Source of the DNA: Melaminivora suipulveris
GTDB lineage: Bacteria > Pseudomonadota > Gammaproteobacteria > Burkholderiales > Burkholderiaceae_C
DNA: 64,000 bases
Direction: 5' to 3'
NCBI RefSeq assembly: GCF_003008575.1
Contig: NZ_CP027667.1
Span: 3,558,001-3,622,000, forward strand
This document shows positions 17,063 to 24,709 of the stretch, piece after piece; positions within the stretch are counted from its first letter, which is position 1; each line of letters starts with the position of its first letter. The position numbers and the translations under genes are program-made. Under the pieces are notes generated by a model, which saw nothing but the letters and a program-made list of their open reading frames with translations, had not been told where the DNA came from and did no database searches.

Positions 17063-18556
17063 ATGCCTCATGTGGCGGCCAGGACGGCCAGCCGGGATCG
17101 GGATACTGGTCGTTACCAGAGCCACCGACCCGAGCAAACCCTTCTCTATCAGATCGTTGACGAGTATTACCCGGCATTCGCTGCGCTTATGGCAGAGCAG
17201 GGAAAGGAATTGCCGGGCTATGTGCAACGGGAATTTGAAGAATTTCTCCAATGCGGGCGGCTGGAGCATGGCTTTCTACGGGTTCGCTGCGAGTCTTGCC
17301 ACGCCGAGCACCTGGTCGCTTTCAGCTGTAAGCGTCGCGGTTTCTGCCCGAGCTGTGGGGCGCGGCGGATGGCCGAAAGTGCCGCCTTGCTGGTTGATGA
17401 AGTACTGCCTGAACAACCCATGCGTCAGTGGGTGTTGAGCTTCCCGTTTCAGCTGCGTTTCCTGTTTGCCAGCCGGCCCGAGATCATGGGGTGGGTGCTG
17501 GGCATCGTTTACCGCGTCATTGCCACGCACCTGGTCAAGAAAGCGGGCCATACCCACCAAGTGGCCAAGACGGGCGCGGTCACCCTGATCCAGCGTTTTG
17601 GATCGGCGCTCAATCTGAATGTTCACTTCCACATGCTGTTTCTCGACGGTGTGTATGTCGAGCAATCCCACGGCTCAGCGCGTTTCCGCTGGGTCAAGGC
17701 GCCGACCAGCCCAGAGCTCACCCAGCTGACGCACACCATCGCCCACCGGGTGGGTCGCTATCTGGAACGGCAAGGCCTGCTGGAACGGGATGTCGAAAAC
17801 AGCTATCTGGCCTCGGATGCGGTGGATGACGACCCGATGACACCCCTGCTGGGGCACTCGATCACTTACCGTATCGCTGTCGGTTCACAGGCGGGGCGAA
17901 AGGTGTTCACTTTGCAAACTCTGCCGACCAGTGGTGATCCGTTCGGTGACGGGATTGGCAAGGTAGCCGGGTCCAGCCTGCACGCCGGCGTGGCGGCCAG
18001 GGCCGATGAACGCAAGAAGCTCGAACGGCTGTGCCGGTACATCAGCCGCCCGGCGGTATCCGAGAAGCGGCTGTCGTTAACACGAGGCGGCAACGTGCGC
18101 TACCAGCTCAAGACGCCGTACCGGGACGGCACCACGCACGTCATTTTCGAACCATTGGATTTCATTGCAAGGCTGGCCGCCCTGGTACCGAAGCCCAGAG
18201 TCAACCTAACCCGCTTCCACGGGGTGTTCGCACCCAACAGTCGGCACCGGGCGTTGGTCACGCCGGCAAAACGGGGCAGGGGCAACAAGGTCAGGGTGGC
18301 TGATGAACCGGCAACACCAGCACAACGGCGAGCGTCGATGACATGGGCGCAACGGCTCAAGCGTGTTTTCAATATCGACATCGAGACCTGCAGCGGCTGC
18401 GGCGGCGCCATGAAAGTCATCGCCTGCATTGAAGACCCTATAGTGATCAAGCAGATCCTTGATCACCTGAAGCACAAAGCCGAAACCAGCGGGACCAGGG
18501 CGTTACCCGAAAGCCGGGCGCCACCGGCTGAGCTGCTCCTGGGTCTGTTTGACTGA
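17063..18556 (+). CDS. rcr2: ISCR2 rolling-circle transposase
   Basis: A 497-residue IS91-family transposase. The N-terminal zinc-binding cluster is CESCHAEH...FCPSCGARR (about residues 77-101) and the HUH-type metal motif is NVHFHMLF (about residue 190). It drives rolling-circle transposition that can carry neighbouring genes, here the glmM remnant and sul2. It is full length. Confidence 0.95.
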   Translation: MPHVAARTASRDRDTGRYQSHRPEQTLLYQIVDEYYPAFAALMAEQGKELPGYVQREFEEFLQCGRLEHGFLRVRCESCHAEHLVAFSCKRRGFCPSCGARRMAESAALLVDEVLPEQPMRQWVLSFPFQLRFLFASRPEIMGWVLGIVYRVIATHLVKKAGHTHQVAKTGAVTLIQRFGSALNLNVHFHMLFLDGVYVEQSHGSARFRWVKAPTSPELTQLTHTIAHRVGRYLERQGLLERDVENSYLASDAVDDDPMTPLLGHSITYRIAVGSQAGRKVFTLQTLPTSGDPFGDGIGKVAGSSLHAGVAARADERKKLERLCRYISRPAVSEKRLSLTRGGNVRYQLKTPYRDGTTHVIFEPLDFIARLAALVPKPRVNLTRFHGVFAPNSRHRALVTPAKRGRGNKVRVADEPATPAQRRASMTWAQRLKRVFNIDIETCSGCGGAMKVIACIEDPIVIKQILDHLKHKAETSGTRALPESRAPPAELLLGLFD

Positions 18557-18784
18557 CGAGCCTGAAGGCCAACGATACCAATCAAAATGCTGCGTTCACA
18601 GCGCCGCGGCAGGGATCCGCCGTGCTGGTTGTCGGAAAAGGAGCCGCTAGTGGGAAAGAGGAGGGTAAATTTTCAGCGTTGCTGGCTCCCCGTCAGCCGG
18701 ATTGGGTTGCATCGCAGGGGTGTCGAAAGAGTCAACTGCGGTCCAAAGCTGTTGGACTTGGGTGAAAAGGGCGTTTATTCTTCC

Positions 18785-19034
18785 TATACGTTGTCGGCAG
18801 CGGGCCAAAAAGGAATACGTCCATGCCCATCGAGGTGAAACCGGCTGTGAGCGCGGGTTCAAGCATATAGCCCGACAGGCGCGTATCCTTGCCGATCACG
18901 ACACGATGGCGGTGGTCACCGCGACGAAAGACACGGCCAGCCGCCATGCCGACGCGCAAGGCGGTTTCCGCCGTCATCGCGCCTTCGTTGGCTTTGCCAC
19001 GAATACCGTCTGTGCCGAAATATTTGCGCACCAT
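18785..19034 (-). pseudogene. glmM: truncated phosphoglucosamine mutase gene (glmM remnant)
   Basis: The minus-strand frame begins [18 protein letters not shown], the conserved N-terminus of GlmM, and keeps similarity to about FLFGPLPT. It then runs into the ISCR2 end. The active-site serine region and the rest are missing. This fragment is the usual partner of sul2 next to ISCR2 and shows that sul2 was captured with chromosomal folP-glmM DNA. Confidence 0.9.
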
Positions 19035-19120
19035 AAGGTCGATTATCCTGTCGTCGGGTCGCCCTCAAAGGGGACATGCCTGCTGAACCGCGAATATAGA
19101 GAAATATCCCGAATGTGCAG

Positions 19121-19936
19121 TTAACGAATTCTTGCGGTTTCTTTCAGCGCCGCCAATACCGCCAGCCCGTCGCGCAAGGGGCGCGGCTCGTGTGTGCGGA
19201 TGAAGTCAGCTCCACCTGCGGCGGCGGCAAGCTCTGCAGCGAGTGTCGCGGCCCCGACATCCCCCGGACCACGGCCTGTGAGCGCGCGCAGAAAGGATTT
19301 GCGCGAAACAGACAGAAGCACCGGCAAATCGAAGCGCAGCCGCAATTCATCGAACCGCGCCAGCACCGAGAGCGAGGTTTCGGGAGCAGCCCCCAGAAAA
19401 AACCCCATGCCGGGATCAAGGACAAGGCGGTTGCGTTTGATACCGGCACCCGTCAGCGCCGCGATGCGCGCGTCAAAGAACGCCGCAATGTGATCCATGA
19501 TGTCGCCAGCGGGTGCCTCGCGCCGATCTGCCTGCCCGTCTTGCACCGAATGCATAACGACGAGTTTGGCAGATGATTTCGCCAATTGCGGATAGAACGC
19601 AGCGTCTGGAAAACCGCGAATATCATTGAGATAGGCCACACCACGCGACAAGGCATAGGCTTGCGTCGCGGGTTGATAACTGTCGAGCGAGACGGGAATG
19701 CCATCTGCCTTGAGCGCGTCCAGCACCGGCGCGATACGCGCGATTTCTGTGTCGGACGAAACAGGCGCGGCGTCGGGATTGCTGGATGCCGGACCGAGGT
19801 CGATCACATCTGCCCCCTCGGCCATCAGCTTACGCGCCTGCGCAATGGCTGCGTCTGGCGCCAGATACCGGCCTCCATCGGAGAAACTGTCCGAGGTTAT
19901 GTTGACGATGCCGAAAATGATGAGCGATTTATTCAT
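19121..19936 (-). CDS. sul2: sulfonamide-resistant dihydropteroate synthase Sul2
   Basis: A 271-residue dihydropteroate synthase starting MNKSLIIFGIVNITSDSF that matches Sul2. The pterin-binding blocks DLGPASSNPD and DPGMGFFLG are present. It is the second sulfonamide-resistance gene in the window, on a different mobile unit from sul1. Confidence 0.98.
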   Translation of the reverse strand: MNKSLIIFGIVNITSDSFSDGGRYLAPDAAIAQARKLMAEGADVIDLGPASSNPDAAPVSSDTEIARIAPVLDALKADGIPVSLDSYQPATQAYALSRGVAYLNDIRGFPDAAFYPQLAKSSAKLVVMHSVQDGQADRREAPAGDIMDHIAAFFDARIAALTGAGIKRNRLVLDPGMGFFLGAAPETSLSVLARFDELRLRFDLPVLLSVSRKSFLRALTGRGPGDVGAATLAAELAAAAGGADFIRTHEPRPLRDGLAVLAALKETARIR

Positions 19937-20150
19937 GGGGGCTTCTATAATAATAATAATCGAGCATGAGTCTCATACGGATGCTCGGGTCGAAAGGGAA
20001 TCCCCAGGCGAGTAACCTGTTTGCGGTGATCCATTAGCTGCAGGAGCAGAAGAGCATACATCTGGAAGCAAAGCCAGGAAAGCGGCCTATGGAGCTGTGC
20101 GGCAGCGCTCAGTAGGCAATTTTTCAAAATATTGTTAAGCCTTTTCTGAG

Positions 20151-20290
20151 CATGGTATTTTTCATGGTATTACCAATTAGCAGGAAAATAAGCCATTGAA
20201 TATAAAAGATAAAAATGTCTTGTTTACAATAGAGTGGGAGTGACTGGCACTCACAGGCAATGTCTGGCACTGGCTGGCATCACAGCTGAG
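20151..20290 (+). repeat. second, diverged ISCR-type terminal region
   Basis: It repeats CATGGTATTTTTCATGG and the CTTGTTTACAAT-GAGTGGGAGTGAC block of 16859-16999 with differences, in the same orientation and with nearly the same length. No transposase follows: the IS5-family element begins six bases later. It is therefore the orphan end of another ISCR-like element. Confidence 0.7.
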
Positions 20291-20296
20291 ACTTCA

Positions 20297-21573
20297 GGGC
20301 GCCTCGAAAAACCTCCGCCTCGCCCGCCCTTGGTAAAATTACGACGTCCTGAACCCCGCAGCCTGCACCGATGAAACCACGCACCGCCATCAAGACCGAC
20401 CTGTTCGCCGACGAGCATCACCGCAAGAAGATCGACTCGCTGGGCGACCCGCTGGCCGACATCGAGTCGCACATCGATTTTGCGTCGTTGGCGGCCGAGG
20501 TGGATAAGGTTGCGCCGCGCCCGGTGAGCGCGCAGGGCGGGCGTCCGCCGTACCCGACCGAGACGATGGTGCGGATCCTGGTGCTCAAGCGTCTGTACAA
20601 CCTGTCCGACGAGCAGATGGAGTACCAGTTGCTCGACCGGATGAGCTACAAGCGCTTCTGCGGATTGGCGAACGCGACCAACGTTCCGGACCGCACCACG
20701 GTATGGACCTTCGAGAACCGGATCGGTGAAGCGGGCGCCAAGGCGCTCTTTGACGGTGTCTCGGCGCAGCTGCTCAGGAAGGGTTTCATCGCGCGAGGCG
20801 GTCAGATCATCGACGCGACCTTGGTCCCCGCCCCCAAGCAGCACAACAGCCGAGGCGAGAAGGAACTGATCGAGCAAGGTGCGATGCCCGCCGACTGGAA
20901 GCCTGCGAAGCGGCGCCAGAAGGACATCGACGCGACCTGGACGAAGAAGCACGGCAAGAGCCACTTCGGCTACAAGCTCTCGATCAACGTCGACAAGAAG
21001 TACAAGATCATCCGCCGGATCGAGACCGACACGGCGAGTACGCACGACAGCCAGCACTTCGACAACGTCTTCGATGCGGGCAACACGAGTCGGGACGTCT
21101 ATGCCGACCGGGGCTACCCGTCCGAGGCGCGTGAAGCCTGGCTCAAAGAGAAGGGCTTCCGGAATCAGATCCAGAGGAAGGGCAAGCGTAACAAGCCGCT
21201 GTCCGAGTGCCAGCAGCGGCGTAACCAGCGCATCGCCAAAACGCGCGCCCGGGTCGAGCACGTGTTCGGCGCCCTCGAGCAGATGGGTGGCAAGTTGCTG
21301 CGCACCATCGGCCAGGCGCGAGCGAGCTTCGCGATGACGATGATGGCCGCCTGCTACAACCTGAAGCGGCTGGTCTACTTCCGGAAGGCCGGAATCGAGG
21401 CCTTCTGACGCCCAAAATGGGCCGAATCGCCGATGCCTGGGGCGATTCGAGGCAAAAAGGGGGCAACTCCGCCGAGAAATACGGTGGGTTGCCAGAGAAA
21501 TTGGACCGAACGCGGTCGCCGTCATCATTGCGCGGTGGGATTCACTGAAAACCTCGGGTTATTCGAGGTGCCC
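20297..21573 (+). mobile_element. IS5-family insertion sequence
   Basis: About 1.28 kb with terminal inverted repeats beginning GGGCGCCTCGAA (left) and GGGCACCTCGAA (right, on the other strand). It separates the ISCR end from the truncated acr3 gene. I see no matching target duplication, so one side may have been rearranged after insertion. Confidence 0.85.
20371..21408 (+). CDS. IS5-family transposase
   Basis: A 345-residue DDE transposase with the N-terminal HTH region (VRILVLKRLYNLSDEQMEYQLL) and catalytic blocks IIDATLVPAP, YADRGYPS and the C-terminal RARVEHVFGAL. It is full length. I cannot name the exact IS. Confidence 0.9.
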   Translation: MKPRTAIKTDLFADEHHRKKIDSLGDPLADIESHIDFASLAAEVDKVAPRPVSAQGGRPPYPTETMVRILVLKRLYNLSDEQMEYQLLDRMSYKRFCGLANATNVPDRTTVWTFENRIGEAGAKALFDGVSAQLLRKGFIARGGQIIDATLVPAPKQHNSRGEKELIEQGAMPADWKPAKRRQKDIDATWTKKHGKSHFGYKLSINVDKKYKIIRRIETDTASTHDSQHFDNVFDAGNTSRDVYADRGYPSEAREAWLKEKGFRNQIQRKGKRNKPLSECQQRRNQRIAKTRARVEHVFGALEQMGGKLLRTIGQARASFAMTMMAACYNLKRLVYFRKAGIEAF

Positions 21574-21978
21574 GGCAGTGCAAGGCGCGGCGCCCAGCAG
21601 GATCAGACCGGCGATGTATTGCTGAGCATCACCCGGGTTGATTAGATCAGCCAACAGATACTCAAAGAACAGCACCGCCAGCGCCGCCATGGTGAAGGGC
21701 TTGATCAGCCAGTTGATCGTCAACGTGATCACCAGCCCCTTTGGTCGCCGGCCCACGGCCTTGAGCGAACCCAGATCAATGGCGATCATCATCGGGTACA
21801 CCATGGCCCAGATCAGCACCGCGACGATGAGGTTGACCGAGGCGTATTCGATGGCCGCCAGCGCGCTGAACAGCTCTGGCATCAGGTTGCCCAGAGCCAG
21901 CCCGGCCAGGATGCACAGCGCGACCCAGAGCGTCAGGTAGCGCTCGAACAGGCCCATGGGCGAGGCAGCGCGGATCAT
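21574..21978 (-). pseudogene. acr3: arsenite efflux gene acr3/arsB, cut by the insertion sequence
   Basis: Start ATG at 21978 overlaps the arsA stop (ATGA). The 135 remaining codons hold the first transmembrane helices of an ACR3-type arsenite permease ([18 protein letters not shown] and [11 protein letters not shown]). The frame then enters the insertion sequence and stops after a few codons. About 60% of the protein, including most helices, is missing, so efflux is not expected from this gene. Confidence 0.88.
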
Positions 21979-23741
21979 GAAACCCTCCAATTCGCCAAGG
22001 CCCGCAGGCGTTCCACACCCACCGGTTCCTCCGTCAGCAGCGGCACGATGGCGTAACGCTGCGCATGCTTCGTGGCCACAGCGTCGATCTCGCGCAGCTC
22101 GTTGCGCGCGCGCTGGCGCAACAGCGGGGAATGCGGGTGCGCGGCCGCCACGCTGTTGTTGACGACCCACGCCCACGGCTCGATACCTGCACGACGCAGG
22201 TCGTCTTGCAGGTTGGCCGCTTCCAGCACCGGTGTGGTCTCGGCGAGCGAGACGATGAGCACCTTCGTCTGCTTGGGGTCTTGCAACTGCATCATCGGCG
22301 TCGTGAAGTGAACGCCCGTCTCCCCCATCTGCCGGGCAATGTCGCGGTGGTAGGCGCCGGTGGCATCGAGCAGCAACAAGGTGTGGCCGGTGGGCGCGGT
22401 GTCCATCACCACGAACTTCCGTTTCCCTTCGCGGATGGCGCGGGAGAACGCCTGGAACACCGCGATTTCCTCGGTACAGGGCGAACGCAAGTCTTCTTCC
22501 AGCAGGGCGCGGCCTTCGGCATCGAGCTGCGCGCCCTTGGTTTCCATCACATGCTGGCGGTAGCGCGCCGTAGCTTCCTGAGGGTCGATACGGCTGAGCG
22601 CCAAGTTGGGAAGCGAGCCTTCCAACGTATCGGCCAGGTGCGCGGCCGGGTCGGAGGTGGTCAGGTGCACGGGCAAGCCCCGGCTCGCCAGCTCCACGGC
22701 GATGGCAGCGGCCAGCGTGGTCTTGCCCACGCCGCCCTTGCCCATCACCATGACCAGTCCATGTCCATCGGCGGCAATCTCGTTGACCAGGGCGGACAAG
22801 TCTGGCGCATTGATCTGGTCGGGCAGCTCGATGGCATCGGCGCCATGCGTGGCGTCGGTATCGACCAGCAGGTGACGCAGGGCATCGAGGCCGACGAGGT
22901 TGAACGGTTTGAGCGCGATTTGATCCCGAGGCAAGGCCTGCAGTGCCTGCGGAATGGCGGCCAGTGTGGCTTGCTCTCTTTGGTAGATGGCGGCGGCGAG
23001 TGGGTCGTTTTCGGCCTCGCCGGCGGGGAAGACACCGTTGATGACCAAGTGTTGCTGCGACAGGCCGATGGCGGCCAGTTCTTCATGGGTGCGTGCCGCC
23101 TCGCGCAGTGTGGGGCGCTGCGCACGGGCCACCAGCACCATGCGGCTGCGCAAGGGGTCGGCCAGTGCCTCCACCGCAGCCTTGTACTGGCTGCGCTGTT
23201 TTTCCAGGCCCGCCAGCGGCCCCAGGCACGACGCATCGCCCTTGCCCGCTTCCAGAAAACCGCTCCACGCGCCCGGAAGTTGCAGCAGGCGGATGGTGTG
23301 GCCAGTAGGGGCCGTGTCGAAGATGATGTGCGCGTAATCCTGCGTCAGCGCCGAGTCGGTCAGCAAGGCCGTGAACTCGTCGAAGGCGGCGATTTCCGTG
23401 GTGCAGGCACCCGACAGGGATTCTTCGATGCCGCGCACCACGTCGTCGGGCAGCACGCCTCGCACCGGGCCGACAATGCGGTCACGGTAGGCTTGCGCTG
23501 CCGCCTGTGGGTCGATCTCCAGCGCCCATAGGTTAGGTACGGCGGGAATCGCCGTGATGTGGTTGCCGATGCGTTCGCCGAAAACCTGCCCCACGTTGGA
23601 AGCCGGGTCGGTGCTGACGAGCAGCACGCGCTGGCCCTGGGCCGCAAGTTGTACGGCCGTTGCGCAGGCGATGGAGGTCTTGCCGACGCCCCCTTTGCCG
23701 GTGAAGAAAAGAAAACGGGGCGGTTGGGTCAAAAAGTGCAT
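21975..23741 (-). CDS. arsA: arsenite-stimulated ATPase
   Basis: A 588-residue double ATPase. Each half has a P-loop (GKGGVGKTS near residue 15, GKGGVGKTT near residue 335) and a signal sequence DTAPTGHT (near 140 and 445). The metalloid-binding cysteines are in [19 protein letters not shown] and RSPCTEEIA. ArsA powers an arsenite permease and receives As(III) from ArsD. Its usual membrane partner directly downstream is broken, so it has no visible pump here. Confidence 0.95.
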   Translation of the reverse strand: MHFLTQPPRFLFFTGKGGVGKTSIACATAVQLAAQGQRVLLVSTDPASNVGQVFGERIGNHITAIPAVPNLWALEIDPQAAAQAYRDRIVGPVRGVLPDDVVRGIEESLSGACTTEIAAFDEFTALLTDSALTQDYAHIIFDTAPTGHTIRLLQLPGAWSGFLEAGKGDASCLGPLAGLEKQRSQYKAAVEALADPLRSRMVLVARAQRPTLREAARTHEELAAIGLSQQHLVINGVFPAGEAENDPLAAAIYQREQATLAAIPQALQALPRDQIALKPFNLVGLDALRHLLVDTDATHGADAIELPDQINAPDLSALVNEIAADGHGLVMVMGKGGVGKTTLAAAIAVELASRGLPVHLTTSDPAAHLADTLEGSLPNLALSRIDPQEATARYRQHVMETKGAQLDAEGRALLEEDLRSPCTEEIAVFQAFSRAIREGKRKFVVMDTAPTGHTLLLLDATGAYHRDIARQMGETGVHFTTPMMQLQDPKQTKVLIVSLAETTPVLEAANLQDDLRRAGIEPWAWVVNNSVAAAHPHSPLLRQRARNELREIDAVATKHAQRYAIVPLLTEEPVGVERLRALANWRVS

Positions 23742-23754
23742 GGAATCTCCTTGT

Positions 23755-24114
23755 TCAGCAGCAGCGGTCGCCAGAGCAGCAGGTGTTTTGGGCTGGAGAG
23801 GCTTCGGGCGCCTCGATGCCAGCCCAGCGGGTCAATTCGCTTCGGCTGGGGTAGCGACCGGCCAAGGCCACCTCACAATCGACCAGAACCAGGGGCAGCG
23901 CCTCTTGGCCAGAGCGTTGCAAAAAGCCTTTCACAGTCGGGTTTTCGGCGAAAGCGAGGGGTTGCTGTGCCAGGTTGAAGCGTTCGACCTGAGCACCGTT
24001 TTGCTTGGCCCAATCCACATCGGCGGCGAAGTTCACCAAGTTTTGATCCACTTCAACGCCACATACGCCGGTGCTGCAACACAGCGCCGGGTCAAAAATC
24101 TGGATGTTTGGCAT
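23755..24114 (-). CDS. arsD: arsenic metallochaperone
   Basis: A 119-residue ArsD counted from MPNIQIFDP, preceded by AAAGGACA. The As(III)-binding cysteines C12, C13 and C18 are present (LCCSTGVCG) and a second CC pair closes the protein. ArsD hands arsenite to ArsA, located 13 bp downstream, and is a weak repressor. Confidence 0.93.
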   Translation of the reverse strand: MPNIQIFDPALCCSTGVCGVEVDQNLVNFAADVDWAKQNGAQVERFNLAQQPLAFAENPTVKGFLQRSGQEALPLVLVDCEVALAGRYPSRSELTRWAGIEAPEASPAQNTCCSGDRCC

Positions 24115-24156
24115 GGGGTGTCCTTTCAAGTCTGGTTGTTGATGAAGTGACGCTCT

Positions 24157-24228
24157 TCACTCTTGGCCGATGTTTCGCAACTCGCGGTTCAGGCCATCGA
24201 CGTGCAGGTGGACGTGGAAGCGCTTCAT
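24157..24228 (-). pseudogene. 5' relic of an arsI/cadI-like glyoxalase-fold gene
   Basis: A 23-codon frame with a good ribosome-binding site (AAAGGAACTCTCC) begins MKRFHVHLHVDGLN. That is the conserved opening of ArsI/CadI-type vicinal-oxygen-chelate proteins. It then changes to RELRNIGQE and stops. It sits between arsR and arsD, a normal place for such a gene, so I read it as a deletion scar. A real 23-residue peptide cannot be excluded. Confidence 0.6.
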
Positions 24229-24240
24229 GGAGAGTTCCTT

Positions 24241-24570
24241 TCAGCAGGAGGCACAGGTGAAGGGCGATTCAGTGACTTCGCATACGCCGCCCTGGCAGCA
24301 GTGCTCGGTCATGTAGCCAAGCAGACTATTCATCTGCGCGAAGTCGGCGCGGTAGATCAGGTTGCGGCCTTGCTGTTCGATGGTGACGAGGCCGGCATGG
24401 GCTAGTTCCTTCAAGTGGAAGGACAAAGAGTTGCGGGCCACGCCGAGCTGGTCGGCGAGGACGCTGGGCGTCAGCCCCTCGGAGCCTGCGACGACCAAGG
24501 CGCGGAATACGCGCAGGCGTTGGGTGTGAGCCAGGGCGCCGAGGGCGGAAACAGCTTGATCTTCGTTCAT
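24241..24570 (-). CDS. arsR: arsenic-responsive repressor
   Basis: A 109-residue ArsR/SmtB winged-helix repressor counted from MNEDQAVSAL. The recognition helix lies in VARNSLSFHLKEL. As(III)-sensing cysteines are probably C91, C92 and C97 near the C-terminus (EHCCQGGVC), the arrangement of Acidithiobacillus-type ArsR and not the CVC type of plasmid R773. First gene of the ars operon, controlling itself. Confidence 0.93.
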   Translation of the reverse strand: MNEDQAVSALGALAHTQRLRVFRALVVAGSEGLTPSVLADQLGVARNSLSFHLKELAHAGLVTIEQQGRNLIYRADFAQMNSLLGYMTEHCCQGGVCEVTESPFTCASC

Positions 24571-24673
24571 GGTTCGATAATACAACATTTATCGAACTAA
24601 AAAATAAATGCACTCCAAAAACGCAGCCTCGCCAACGAAGATCGCGGACGGGGCTGCAAGGTGGGAAGAACAG

Positions 24674-24696
24674 AAAGCCGGCGGCGCTAGGCCGGC
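24674..24696 (-). terminator. Rho-independent terminator after the helicase gene
   Basis: On the minus strand the stem GCCGGC-ctagcgcc-GCCGGC is followed by TTTCTGTT, just past the helicase stop at 24710. Confidence 0.6.
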
Positions 24697-24709
24697 GATG
24701 GCGTGGAAA

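Noticed and set aside
22065..23531. 488-residue plus-strand frame opposite arsA
   Set aside because: Shadow of arsA, no domain or start signal.
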